This document shows positions 1 to 10,849 of a DNA stretch of 64,000 bases, piece by piece. The notes beneath the pieces are model-generated. The model had not been told where the DNA came from. It searched no databases and saw only the letters and a program-made list of their open reading frames with translations. The position numbers were made by a program, and so were the translations under genes. Origin of the DNA: Symsagittifera roscoffensis (taxonomy: Eukaryota; Xenacoelomorpha; Acoela; Convolutidae). The DNA is taken from the NCBI RefSeq assembly GCF_963678635.1, contig NC_087064.1, forward strand, positions 20,818,509-20,882,508, written 5' to 3'. Positions within the stretch are counted from its first letter, which is position 1. Every line of letters begins with the position of its first letter.

Positions 1-3000
1 TAATTTAGTGTGTAAAATTTTTATAGCAGTGCATCAAACTTGAACTAATATGAGATTGTGTAAACTCTTAAAAAAATTGTAGCAAAAGTTTTTTTTACAA
101 AAAAAAACCGCCAACGTTTTTGAAATTTTTTTCTTAAATTAGTTTTAGTGCAAACATAGCATTCTATATTCTGATTTTAAGCGCACAAAGCGCTTCGGCG
201 AATTGATTTTTTTTAAACAGAATGTTAAGTCTTTTGTCAATGTTTTTTTTTGCCGAAACGCTTTTAAAAAGCTTGAATGTAGCATGCAAAGTTTTTGGCA
301 GATAAACACACTGAAAAACATTTGAAAAAGAAAACTTTGAAAAACCTGCTGCGTTTTCTTTGGAAACAAAACTTTCTTGACAATATTTTTAACAAAATAA
401 TTTTTAGCCTTTCCTGATACGGTTTGTGCTATTGTGCAAAAAGTTTAAAGATTAAAATTTTTGATAAGTAGCACAAAAACACAAAATATAAGTATAAGTT
501 CAGGTTTGACACAGTCTGTCTTATAAAACTTCTAAACAGTAAATTGCCAGTAAAAAAACTCGGTCACTTGTGTTCAGTTTGTCATGGTAGCCTTTTTCGT
601 ATTTTTTTGAAATTTTAAGACCACAAAAAAACCATTTGCCGAAGTTTTTTGCGTTTTTTAAAATAAAAAATTTCATGAACTATTTACAAAATATATGACG
701 TTGCAGTTTTTTCAAATTGTAAGCCTGGTCCTTTTTCTGTAATTATAACTTTTTATTTTCTCAAGTGAAGAATTGTACAAATAAATTAACTGAGTCGCCA
801 ATGTGGCGATAAAGCAAAAAAAGTGAAACACGAAAAAAACTGATAGTCGAAGAAAAAGTAAATTTTGAAAAAGGACTGGGCCAGAAAAGTAAGTTGATAA
901 GTAAAATTTGGTCCAACAAGATTTCGAAATTTTATTTTAAAAAAATAATAAATATAGGTCAAGCTACGTTTTGTGCAGAATTTACATTTTGCTGTTTGAG
1001 AACAAGTAAGTGCCCTTCCAATTAGTAAAAAAAAAATCAGGCTAAAGAGGTAAATGGAAAAAGGTCCATATCTTTTACTTGAGCTTGAATCAATTTTCAG
1101 ACTATTTTTTGAAAAACAAACTAACACCCTCTGATTAGATAAAAAGGTCTTTCGTTTTGAACATTGATAAAAAGATCGTTCGTTTTGAACGCTTAAACAC
1201 TTAAGCATAGGAGCCTAAGAGCGTGAATAAAAATTGAACTAGTCCTCAAAAAGAACGAAAACTACGCGCTTGTTATGAAACATAAACATTGGAACTGTTT
1301 CATAGAAAAACTCAGTAATTAAATTTCTAATAACAAAATCTGATTGCCAAATGTGAAAACAAATAACGTCTACTGAACGAAATTAATACATGTGATCAAC
1401 TTTTCTGTAAAAAAGCTTTTTTTTTCATTGCCAATTTAGTGTGTAAAATTTTTATAGCAGTGCATCAAACTTGAAATAATATGAGATTGTGTAAGCTCTT
1501 AAAAAAATTGTAGCAAAAGCTTTTTTTACGAAAAAAAACCGCCAACGTTTTTGAAATTTTTTTCTTAAATTAGTTTTAGTGCAAACATAGCATACTATAT
1601 TCTGATTTTAAGCGCACAAAGCGCTTCGGCGAATTGATTTTTTTTTAAACAGAATGTTAAGTCTTTTGTCAATGTTTTTTTTTTGCCGAAACGCTTTAAA
1701 AAAGTTTGAATGTAGCATGCAAAGTTTTGGCAGATAAACACACTGAAAAACATTTGAATAAGAAAACTTTGAAAAACCTGCTGCGTTTTCTTTGGAAACC
1801 AAAAACTTTCTTGACAATATTTTTAACAAAATAATTTTTAGCCTTTCTTGATACGGTTTGTGCTATTGTGCAAAAAGTTTAAAGATTAAAATTTTTGATA
1901 AGTAGCACAAAAACACAAAATATAAGTATAAGTTCAGGTTTGACACAGTCTGTCTTATAAAACTGCTAAACAATAAACTGCCAGTAAAAAAACTCGGTCA
2001 CTTGTGTTCAGTTTGTCATGGTAGCCTTTTTCGTATTTTTTTGAAATTTTAAGACCACAAAAAAACCATTTTCCGAAGTTTTTTGCGTTTTTTAAAATAA
2101 AAAATTTCATGAACTATTTACAAATTATATGACGTTGCAGTTTTTTCAAATTGTAAGCCTGGTCCTTTTTCTGTAATTATAACTTTTTATTTTCTCAAGT
2201 GAAGAATTGTACAAATAAATTAACTGAGTCGCCAATGTGGCGATAAAGCAAAAAAAGTGAAACACGAAAAAAACTGATAGTCGAAGAAAAAGTAAATTTT
2301 GAAAAAGGACTGGGCCAGAAAATCAAGTTGATAAGTAAACTTTGGTTCAACATGATTTCGAATTTTTATTTTAAAAAATAAATGTAGTTCAACCTACGTC
2401 TTGTGCACATTTTACACTTTGCTGTTTGAGAACAAGTAAGTGCCCTTCCAATTAGTAAAAAAAATTCAGCCTAAAGAAGTAAATGGAAAAAGGTCCATAT
2501 TATTGACTTGAGCATGAATCAATTTTCAGATAACTTTTTGAAAAACAAACTAACAACCTTCGATTAGATAAAAGATCTTTCGTTTTGAACGCTTGAACAC
2601 TTAAGCACAGGAGCCCAAGAGCGTGAATAAAACTGAACTATTCCTCAAAAAGGACGAAAACTACGCGCTTGTTATGAAACATAAACATTATAACTGTTTC
2701 ATAGAAAAACTCAGTAATTAAATTTCTAATAACGAAATCTGATTGCCAAATGTGAAAAAAAAATAACGGCTACTGAACGAAATTAACACATGTGATCAAT
2801 TTTTCTGTAAAAAAGCTTTTTTTTTCATTGCTAATTTAGTGTGTACAATTTTTATAGCCGTGCATCAAACTTGAACTAACATGAGGTTGTGTAAACTTTT
2901 TAAAAAATTGTAGCAAAAGCTTTCTTTACGAAAAAAACCGCCAACGTTTTTGAATTTTTTCTTAATTTTTTTTAGTGTAAACATAGCATACTATATTCTG

Positions 3001-3707
3001 ATTTTAAGCGCGCAAAGCGCTTCGGCGATTTGCATTTTTTTAAACAGAATGTTAAGTCTTTTGTCAATGTTTTTTTGCCGAAACGCTTTAAAAAAGTTTG
3101 AATGTAGCATGCAAAGTTTTTGGCAGATAAACACACTGAAAAACACTTGAATAAGAAAACTTTGAAAAACCTGCTGCATTTTCTTTGGAAACGAAACTTT
3201 CTCTGCAATTTTTTTAACGATATGTTTTTTAGCCTTTCTTGATACGGTTCATGCTATGGTGCAAAAGTTTTAAAGATTAAAATTTTTGATAAGTAGCACA
3301 AAAACACAAAATATAAGTATAAGTGCGGTTTGACACAGTTTTATAAAACTTCTGAACAATAAATATTCAGTGAAAAAACTCGGTCACTTGTGCTCAGTTT
3401 GTCATGGCAGCCTTTTTTGCTTTTTTTTGAAACTTTAAGGCCTCAAAAAAAAATTTTCCGAAGTTTTTTGCGTTTTTTCAATAAAACAATTTTCATGAAC
3501 TATAAACAAAATATATGACGTTGCAGTTTTTTCAAATTTTAAGCCTGGTCGTTTTTCTGTAATTATAACTTTTTATTTCCTAAAATGAAGAGTTGTACAA
3601 ATAACTTAACTGAGTCGCCAATGTTGCGATATAGCATTAAAAAAAAAGCGAAACACAAAAAAACTGAAAGTCGAAGAAAAATGTAACTTTTGAAAAAGGA
3701 CTAGGCC
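1..3707. repeat. Tandem array, period about 1.4 kb (two full units and a partial third)
   Basis: The segment beginning aatttagtgtgtaaaa at position 2 recurs at 1433 and, slightly changed, at 2833, giving periods of 1431 and 1400 bp. Similarity runs through every unit, including the block gcgcacaaagcgcttcggcg (about 180, 1612 and 3008). The third unit loses similarity near 3707. The first unit begins at the window edge, so the array probably continues leftwards. Short open frames occur at equivalent places in each unit but are T/A-rich, differ by frameshifts between units and show no domain, so I do not call them genes. The array could be a long-monomer satellite or tandem copies of a decayed element. 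Confidence 0.9.
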
Positions 3708-5062
3708 AGTTAACCAGTAGGATAAGAATTTGAAAAGCTTCATTCGTACCGTTTTTTCTGTGTCGTAGAAACTTAAATTCATCTGTGAACGAAAACTGAA
3801 CTGTCTTGGGTGAATTTTGTGAACAAACCTTTCAATGAAAAAGTAACCTAAATATCCGGTCGCAAAAACTAATTCTGCATCCGTCTTCCTGTTAATTTTT
3901 TGTGGTCTTTTAAAGTGAGCTCTGAATTTCCCCCATCTGAGTTAGTTTTTGTCTGTTTTCTGTTTTGCTTTTTTGTCGATACTGTAAAAAAAGTTAGTTC
4001 AAATTTCGAATCATGATTCGAAAATAAGGAACACTTTGAAGAGCTACAAGATTCAACTCCTGATTAAGTTTATTACTGGTGGAAACCATTACTCATTTAT
4101 TAACTAGGGATTTTTGATACGACCAATTCAGAATGTGGTAAGGAAATATGGCGTATAGTGTGTTTTTTCATCCGATTTCGATTACATGCAAAAAACTCGT
4201 ATGGAGTCAAAGTAGCACTATGCTGAAGCCTTTTGGAAGTAACTTGAAGTCGAAAAGAAAAAAACGCCCAAATTTAGGTCCTATTTTTTGAATGTTAACA
4301 CGGAGGCGAAGCTTCGCTTTGGAAACACTAGTGACCACATGACAAAAAGCAGCTCTAGAAAGTGTAAAAAGGAAAAATAGAAATAAACTTACTGCAATCA
4401 ACACATTTTGAGTCTCACACACCACACATCCACGCACCCTTAACTTGGATAATAATTCGGAATTTAACAAACTGAAGGTATCTTACTTTCCAGGTAATTA
4501 ACTTTGGATGTAACAACTCGCAAAACAATGCCACATAATGTGTGAAATATGCATTTCAACAAGTTGCGAGATATATTGAGTTAGAAAAACTCTGAAATCG
4601 AGTTTTTACAGAGGTATGTTGTTTGAAACAAATAGCTTTTTCGATTAATTTGAAGAATCAAAAATGTATCAATTGTGTTACTCAATACTTTTCGAATGTC
4701 AAAGCACATGCTGACAAAAAACTGTTGAAGTGCCCACAAGTGGCATAAATACTTGCGACTCAGGTTAGAAAAAAAAGGTTCCTAAATAAACACTAAGCTG
4801 ACGCGAGTGTAATTAACTAGTTCGTGGAGCTCTTAATAGCGCCAAATCGCCCTCTCCTGAAAACCACTTGAAAAAATTGAATCAATTTTTAATGATGTCG
4901 GATCACTTTGCGCTATTTTATAGCAACTCGCAATCTTTCTTTGAAATAGGTATTCATCTGAGGAAACCAAAGTTAGCGAAAGATACTGCTATGAAAACAA
5001 GTTACTGACTGTTGCTGATTTTCAAAAACTTTCTTTTTCACAACGTTATTTTATGATAACGT
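3708..5062. other. No gene seen
   Basis: AT-rich sequence with no convincing open frame. The only notable element is the palindrome gcgaagcttcgc near 4307, which recurs at about 9385. Confidence 0.6.
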
Positions 5063-5131
5063 AAAGTACCTTTTTCATCAAAGTACTTTTGTCAAAGTAC
5101 CAGCCATAAAGTACCCTTTTCATCAAAGTGT
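5063..5131. repeat. Short direct repeats of an AAAGTACC...CATCAAAGT motif
   Basis: The phrase aaagtacctttttcatcaaagt is followed by a degenerate copy and then by aaagtacccttttcatcaaagt. This is a small local minisatellite-like cluster. Confidence 0.7.
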
Positions 5132-5560
5132 CACAAAGGTTATTTAACCCCCAATTTTTGTATTCAAAGATGTTTTGCGAGTTCAATTTTTTAAAAAGCA
5201 CAGGTTATTTCATATTAGTTATCAGACACTCCCGCTCTAAAACGAGTTGGGGATTAAAATTCTGCTCTATTTATCTTCCTCATATTGTTTTAATCTTAAT
5301 TTTCTTTCCACTATTGTATGCGTTTATCAAGGACCGCTCACTGTGTAAATTTCATATGAAATCTTAAGAAGGACATTTACTTAAGAAGGAAAAACTGAAA
5401 GTCAATTAAGTTAAATCTGTAACTCGCACCAAAACTTTACAGTTAACCTAATAAGAGCATCAATTATAGCAAATACTTAATTTATGACTCCAGCATATGA
5501 TAAGAGCAGCAATCAGTCTAATATCATCTGAACAGATTTTTAAAATGAGTCATCATTCGA

Positions 5561-5713
5561 TCAAGAAGTACCCAGAATAGCTTCGTTCCAGGTGAAGATG
5601 TTGTTTTTTCTGGCGATGTTTGGAATGCACTCCAGGGCGGGGTCTCTATCCATCCCTTTGTCCCATAATGGATCCTGCTGGTGAAACTCTTCTGCCGTGT
5701 TGGGTGGTCCCAT
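5561..5713 (-). CDS. Candidate 3'-terminal exon of an unidentified gene
   Basis: Read on the minus strand, a splice-acceptor-like tract (tttcttttcag) is followed directly by an open block of 50 codons and a TGA stop. The peptide begins MGPPNTAEEF and contains DPLWDKGMDRD and NIFTWNEAILGTS. Its amino-acid composition (D, E, W, P, N balanced) is unlike the F/K/I-rich chance frames of the surrounding DNA. The preceding open block at 5961-5879 ends in a GT donor in phase 0, and this block starts in phase 0, so the two join cleanly. I do not recognise the family. A different frame of the same DNA is also open but has poorer composition. Confidence 0.45.
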   Translation of the reverse strand: MGPPNTAEEFHQQDPLWDKGMDRDPALECIPNIARKNNIFTWNEAILGTS

Positions 5714-5878
5714 CTGAAAAGAAATTCTTGTGCATGCATACTGTTATTGCAATAATGCAATAAAAATATAATTTAGTTCTATTTCTAAATATACTCAAAT
5801 TCAAACATAGAAGATAACTTAATTTAAAATAATTTTTTTTTCAAAAACTTTTCGCATAGAGTGAGAAAGATATTTTAC

Positions 5879-5961
5879 CTGTCCTGGCTTGAGATACTGA
5901 GTGAGTTCATTGGCCGACTTTTGATAAAAATCCTTCCACCTTAAGCACAGACAAGCTCTCT
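5879..5961 (-). CDS. Candidate internal exon of the same unidentified gene
   Basis: Minus-strand open block between an AG acceptor (ggacttcag) and a GT donor (cag|gtaaaat). It encodes a peptide with WKDFYQKSANELTQYL and ends KPGQ. The 3' border is in phase 0 and matches the phase of the next block at 5713. The 5' border does not join in frame to the long form of the block at 6329-6208, so either a different donor is used or an exon is missing from this model. The product is unidentified. Confidence 0.4.
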
Positions 5962-6207
5962 CTGAAGTCCATTGCAATAAAATGATTACAGATTAAAAGA
6001 ATTACAGCGCTAATTTAAACAAGCCTAAAATTATTCAAATTTGATAAAATGACCGAAAATGCTTCATCATTTTATATTATTCAACCACATGACGTTCCTT
6101 TATAATACCTGAATTTGCGTGAAAAAAAACACCCAAATGTAGTTACTCCCAGCCTTCAGAAAAAAGGGATCGGAATAAGAAGCAGACAAATTTTATTGAG
6201 CACCTAC

Positions 6208-6329
6208 CAAGGAGTGGATCTCCTCTTGCCCAGATGTGTGACCATAAACATCTTCTCCGCCACTCTTACGTTCACATAGAAGAAGGGGTGATTGGCCGTG
6301 CCCTGCACCCTCTCATTCAAGTCACTGGG
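6208..6329 (-). CDS. Candidate internal exon, unidentified gene
   Basis: After a tttacag acceptor on the minus strand, only one frame is open. It encodes a 40-residue peptide starting PSDLNERVQG and including HPFFYVNVRV and KMFMVTHLG. Two GT donors are available. One is at the end of the block (cttg|gtaggt). The other is a strong internal site (aac|gtaaga) that would end the exon at 6270 in phase 0. The alternation of hydrophobic and charged residues looks like a folded domain, but I cannot assign one. Confidence 0.4.
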
Positions 6330-7044
6330 CTGTAAATAAGACAGGGAATTAACGCAAATCTGGCAAACAGCTCAACGCAACTCACTTTTTGTCGACCCCG
6401 GAAACGTACCTTAATTTTTAAAACTTTTTTATTATGGCAAAAATTAAATTTTAAATTAGGTTAAGGTATTCATTAAGTTAAGGAACACATGGGACTATGT
6501 TAAGGGTTAAGAAGGTCATGAACATTTTAAGGAATTCATTATCCTAATAGAAGTTGCTGTTATTTTGTGCGTGCCTGATCTTGTGTCTGTTCAATTTGTC
6601 CTTGGGTTTGGTGGTGGGTGGCGGTTAGGAGGTTAAGGGTCTGTTGCCTCTCAAGATGTTTCCCCCTGCCGACTGCAACAATTGTCTCTGACCAGGCCTA
6701 GGAATAGAAAAAATATCAGATCAAAAAAAAAAAAATTCCGTGTCTTAAAATGGAAAATGAGAAAAATTGATGGCTCAAAATGAATTAATTTAGACTACCT
6801 GTATACATGTATTGTCCACCGGCCATGACCATTATGCTCCAAATTTTATCATAAGAAATCAAAAAGATTATGAATCAAAAGAAGAAAATGTCAAAAGATT
6901 ATGTCCAAATCGTTGACAGAATCAACATCGATCACAGGCAAAGCAAAAGTAATATAATTGAGTGCCAAAGGGTTTTCTAAGTTGACCTGTCTCAGATATC
7001 ACCACACCAAAATAACCCCCTAGTTTTGATGCTGTTGTTCTCAC

Positions 7045-7167
7045 ATAGTTCTTGGAGTCATTGGGTCTTTGATATGTTTAAACTCCTCGGCTTCCTTCCG
7101 TTTTGACTGGCTGGAAAATCCAGGAATCAGCAAAATGGGCGGTTCAAACTCAACCTCTGTCTCAGGT
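7045..7167 (-). CDS. Candidate internal exon, unidentified gene
   Basis: Minus-strand block flanked by a ttttag acceptor and a GTGAGA donor. It encodes a peptide with ETEVEFEPPILLIPGF, followed by a charged helix-like stretch (SKRKEAEEFKHIKD) and PMTPRT. The strong donor, acceptor and composition support a real exon. It does not join in frame to the block at 7622-7511, so an exon between them is probably missing from this model. A further low-quality block near 6697-6560 lies between this one and the 6329 exon. Confidence 0.4.
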
Positions 7168-7510
7168 CTAAAACAAAGTAATGCCAGTAAAAACAGTCAA
7201 GCCTTATTTTCGAAGAATATAGCGCGCCAAACTGAACTGAATAAATTTCATCTACAAATTGAATAACAAAATGTTAATAAGTTTGAAAAACTAAAGCCTT
7301 GACACTAAACGAAGGTTTGAACATTCCCAGAGACAAGTGACTTTTGTACCGATGTGCTAAAAATAGCATGCAAGAGTGCGAATGCAAAATTGAAGAAAAA
7401 CTGATATCGAAATATGGACCAACCTGTTCACGTTCTATAAGTAAAACACATTTGCCGAGATATTGAAACGCCATTTTTATTTTTAATTCTCATGGGATTT
7501 ATCTCTTTAC

Positions 7511-7622
7511 CCTCTTTTGGTGAAAGTGATGGTTTGACTGGCGATTGATTTGAAGGGGTTGATGGGTTTAAAAGGCTGTCGGAATCCCCGGATCGGCTCA
7601 GGGCCCTAAGCGAATCAATCAT
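7511..7622 (-). CDS. Candidate exon with an internal Met, Ser/Pro-rich; unidentified gene
   Basis: Minus-strand block containing an ATG at 7622 and ending at a GG|GTAAAG donor. The peptide begins MIDSLRALSRSGDSDSLL and continues into a Ser/Pro-rich linker (STPSNQSPVKPSLSP). This looks like a disordered, phosphorylatable region of a eukaryotic protein. The ATG could be internal, because the frame is also open upstream. It probably belongs with the neighbouring minus-strand blocks. Confidence 0.4.
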
Positions 7623-7798
7623 CGAAGAACCGATTTGCGACTAAGATTTAAGAAAGTCTGTCTGAAAAATGTAGCATTTAGGTCTATGACAGGCAAAGAG
7701 GAACACCGAATTTAACGAACTGTTTTTCAGCAATGTAGAACAGATAAATAAATTTTTTCAGTAATTTTTCCAATAACTTTTAGGTGATAATTATCGGC

Positions 7799-7869
7799 CG
7801 TGACCGATTGGTGAGGTCGCACGCCATTTTAGCACGAGGGTCGCGGGTGCGATTCCCACTTTGGTCACG
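7799..7869 (+). repeat. tRNA-like SINE head, plus orientation
   Basis: The 7-base ends CGTGACC and GGTCACG are perfectly complementary, like a tRNA acceptor stem. An A-box-like stretch lies near 7801-7816 and a B-box-like gggtgcgattccc at 7845-7857. The anticodon arm does not fold well and a T-run follows, so this is more likely a tRNA-derived repeat than a working tRNA. Confidence 0.6.
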
Positions 7870-7879
7870 ATTGGAGGGT

Positions 7880-8092
7880 TTTTTTTTAAATAACGCTCGG
7901 CCCAGTTCCCACTTCCAACATTAGACCTACCTCTTATTCTGCGGGGAGATAGATGTCATCCATTTTGACGCAGCATTTTTACGTTGAGGAGGCGGATGAC
8001 ACTGGGACCCCTCCAGCCATGACCTAAGCGAGATTTGAACCTTTGATTTTTGTGTTGAAGCCCGCGCGGCTTACTGATTTGGCCACGACTGC
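7880..8092 (-). mobile_element. tRNA-headed SINE-like element facing the 7799-7869 head
   Basis: On the minus strand the segment from 8092 down starts cgtggccaaatcagtaag (A-box-like), has ggttcaaatctcg (B-box) and closes with ggtcatg, which pairs with cgtggcc using two G-U pairs. A non-tRNA body follows down to about 7880 and ends in an A-rich tail next to the plus-strand head. RNA polymerase III internal promoters of this layout are the hallmark of tRNA-derived SINEs. I cannot delimit a target-site duplication. Confidence 0.55.
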
Positions 8093-8127
8093 TCTTCGAG
8101 GGGTCACAGTGTCATCCGCCTCCTCAA
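7985..8127. repeat. Inverted repeat of about 30 bp flanking a tRNA-like head
   Basis: The arm gaggaggcggatgacactg (7987-8016 region) is repeated in reverse complement at 8098-8127 with about one mismatch. The tRNA-like head lies in the loop, so the transcript could form a long hairpin. Confidence 0.75.
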
Positions 8128-8317
8128 GTTAGGAGCTATGCAAATTGGATAACATCAGTTTGACCTGGGGAAAATAAGGCCCAAAGAATATTGTAGAGGA
8201 AGGCCCGGGCTATCAAGAAAAAATAAGGAAATAGTAGGAGAAAATTTTCCAACATTTTGAGATACCAACTCTTATGAGGGATTTGTGAAGTTTCTACTTA
8301 ACTGATTGAGCTATAAC

Positions 8318-8469
8318 CTAAGAGTAATATCATTTGTTCCTGGTTGATGACTAATTCGTTCACGGCACTGTCCACCACATCTGACATTCTGAAACTATAT
8401 TCAACAACTGCATCTGATGACTTCATGGCAGCAGCAGCATGTTCACGCTGATAATTTGAAGCGGTGGTT
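8318..8469 (-). CDS. Candidate exon, helical segment; unidentified gene
   Basis: Minus-strand block after a catttccag acceptor, open for 50 codons up to a weak G|GTTATA donor. It reads TTASNYQREHAAAAMKSSD, then continues with VVEYSFRMSDVVDSAVNEL and ends INQEQMILLL. The pattern of Ala, Ser, Asp and regularly spaced hydrophobics suggests an alpha-helical or coiled-coil domain. I do not recognise the family. It lies upstream of the other minus-strand blocks and would be an earlier exon of the same gene, although the joining phases are not resolved. Confidence 0.45.
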
Positions 8470-8795
8470 CTGGAAATGTACAGATTCTATTGACATGAGG
8501 GAACCATGAACTCTTTAGAGAACCATCATTAGTTAAACAAAATCATATTAAGAGTAAAATATCGAATTGAATATTTGTTTCTGTTTTTCAAACAATTAGA
8601 AAAAATTATAGCAGTCTCTCGGAATAAAACTTCCCTCTGAGAACAGCCTCATTTTATTCAGGCAAGAAAACTAAAATCATTAAACTTCGACGAGTTCAAA
8701 ATTTCCTCCAAAATTGAAACTCGCATGAATCAACCTAGAGGATCTCTTGTCGCCTTCGCTTTTTGTATTTTTGTTAAACAATCTTCCCACTTTAC

Positions 8796-8886
8796 CTGTT
8801 GAGGTAATTTTAAGCTCCCTCTCACAAGTGATGACTTCGTATTTCGAAGTCTAGTATCAGCCAGATTGTTAGAAATCTTCCAAGTT
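8796..8886 (-). CDS. Candidate exon, unidentified gene
   Basis: Minus-strand block from a tttatcag acceptor to a good CAG|GTAAAG donor. It encodes about 30 residues with TWKISNNLADTRLRNT and SLVRGSLKLPQQ. A second possible donor (ctt|gtgaga) lies inside it. It probably precedes the 8469-8318 block, although the phases do not match with these exact borders. Confidence 0.35.
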
Positions 8887-9549
8887 CTGATAAACGATTC
8901 TTTCTTTTATTTTTGGCTTGTGCTTTGGGTGTGGCTCTGTAGCTGTCAATCACTATTTGGGTGCTTTCTTCGAGTCCCCAGGAGCGTGCATGAGAGGCAT
9001 ACCTCTTAGTTTATGCAGTACCATGTCTCCCATAGTATTCAGATAGAGTCGCGAAGTCCTCTTTGGTTCTGAAAGTCATCTCACTAAACCTCTAGCTTCA
9101 GGTCTACCACAGCCTGACCAATTTCAGCTGCATTAGTGGTACCACGTGGAAATTCTAGACACAAGAAACAGCTTCACTCAACAAAACAATTTGCCCTGAA
9201 ATGTGCGGAAAGAACAGAAACGGACTTTTCTTAGAGAGGCTGTATAACCTTTCATAGATCCTCTGCGAGCCGCAGAAACCACAATTGTTATAAGAGTCTT
9301 CAGAAAAAAACTACCTTGCTCTAAACTGGATCAATAAGAAAATTTTGATTCCACTGGAAGTATTAATACTACACAAAGGAAAAGCGAAGCTTCGCATCCA
9401 TTGCGATACAAGTCAAACATAAAAAATATAAGATGAAAGTAAAAATAAGAAGAAAAGTAAGTCTACTAAAACATAAGCATACTAACGAAAATCCGACAAT
9501 TCATTTTTTAACGTGGAAAAATCAATTTCATACCTAATGAAAAAAAAAC

Positions 9550-9625
9550 AATGTGCTGCCTGGACTCGAACAAAAAGTCTTAGGGTGCAAAGTCAACCAC
9601 GTTACCTCTAGGCCAAGTGGGAACG
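9550..9625 (-). repeat. Degenerate tRNA-like repeat
   Basis: The minus strand reads ggcctagaggtaacgtgg (A-box-like) and, after about 30 bases, gttcgagtcca (B-box). The anticodon and T stems do not pair properly and a T-rich run lies downstream, so I take it as a tRNA-derived repeat or tRNA pseudogene. Confidence 0.5.
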
Positions 9626-9629
9626 GGCC

Positions 9630-10320
9630 TGCAAATTTTACGGTTCAATAATAGATCAAGCAAGAAAATCAAGTACGATTGGTGAGCGCAGCTGTTCACG
9701 GGAAAAAAGTCTAAAACCCGATTGCAAGGCGCTTGCCCTAGCAACTGTAAAAAACTATTTTTGAAATAAAAAATTCATCGCCTATTTTGTGCCATTATCA
9801 TCAAGTTTTTCATTGGAGAGCACAAGTTTTTTTACAATTGAGATAAAATGAACCGAAAACAAAAAAATCTAACCATGATCAACATTTTCTGGAAAAAAAA
9901 TTACGACCTGAATTAATGAAATCTTTATAATCATTAACACTTTATATAAGGCTCTACTTATCCTCTCGTTATTGTTACGACCATTGAAAATCGGGAGGAA
10001 CTTCGTCTCCGGGTGTCTTATAGTTTTATGATGTTTGTACCTTTCCGCGGAAAGTCAGGTACCACAAATAGTCTTCAGAATGCGCAGATGACAATTATCT
10101 TAATAAAACACCTTCATTAGGTTTCGAACATAAGAAAACTTGAAAGAATGGTTTAAGTATTGAAAAAAAACCCGTATCAAACGTCTGTGTTTTAATCAGA
10201 ATTCGACCAAGTAAGATGTTATAATAGTAAAAGTTTTTATATAGGCCGTGAAAACCTAAGTTTTACTCCAAAAGAACCAGCTTTATCTACGGTATCCTTA
10301 GATATTAAGTTTTTCAAAAG
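9630..10320. other. No gene seen
   Basis: AT-rich DNA without a supported open frame. Confidence 0.5.
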
Positions 10321-10323
10321 ATC

Positions 10324-10384
10324 ATTTATGTATACTTTACGTATACTTTATGTATACTTTATGCAGAACATTTATGTATACTTT
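10324..10384. repeat. Short tandem repeats of TTTATGTATACT
   Basis: Four imperfect copies of tttatgtatact lie in about 60 bp. Confidence 0.8.
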
Positions 10385-10633
10385 TTGTTTTTGTTGATTG
10401 ATTGTTTTCTAATTAGTTTCTTTAACAACTAAAATTGATTATATTAGGATTTATTGCGTAGTAACATTCTAAACTTTCGTCTTTCCTCCCATCATAACCA
10501 ACACAAAGAATTGCAGAATAGTAAAAACAGTCTTTTCGTTTTCAAAGTTTTTGTAGAAGTCGTCGGAAGTTTCTGGGCTTTTTGAAAAACAACCAGCTAA
10601 TCTTGTAAATAGAATATGTTTTAATTTCGGCAA

Positions 10634-10816
10634 TTGAACATTTTCGAATCTTTTGAAACAGGAAATACAATCAAAGAACATCCTGGTACTGTGACTTTTT
10701 TTCAAAAGAAATATGGCAATGTCCTTCAGTTGCATTTGTTTCCTGAAGAGTATCAGGCACGATTGATAATGAAATTAGATCAGGGCTGGATTGTTGAGGT
10801 AATTGAATCGAAGTAG
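10634..10816 (+). CDS. Possible exon of an unidentified gene
   Basis: Plus-strand open stretch whose peptide includes HPGTVTFFQKKYGNV, QLHLFPEEYQARL and LDQGWIVEVIE. An acceptor-like site (gaaacag|gaaatac at 10661/10662) and a GAG|GTAATT donor at 10798/10799 would cut out a 137-bp exon. The composition (P, G, W, H, E) looks like coding sequence. It lies opposite to the minus-strand exon cluster at 5.5-8.9 kb. I do not recognise a domain. Confidence 0.3.
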   Translation: MNIFESFETGNTIKEHPGTVTFFQKKYGNVLQLHLFPEEYQARLIMKLDQGWIVEVIESK

Positions 10817-10849
10817 AAAAGATGCTAGTGGCTAATGAATTCTGCTAGT

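Noticed and set aside
145-3208. Several 60-140-codon open frames in the 1.4-kb array
   Set aside because: They recur with frameshifts between units and have F/K/S-rich chance composition.
7799-7869. Functional tRNA gene
   Set aside because: The acceptor-like ends pair, but the anticodon arm does not fold and a SINE-like body lies next to it.
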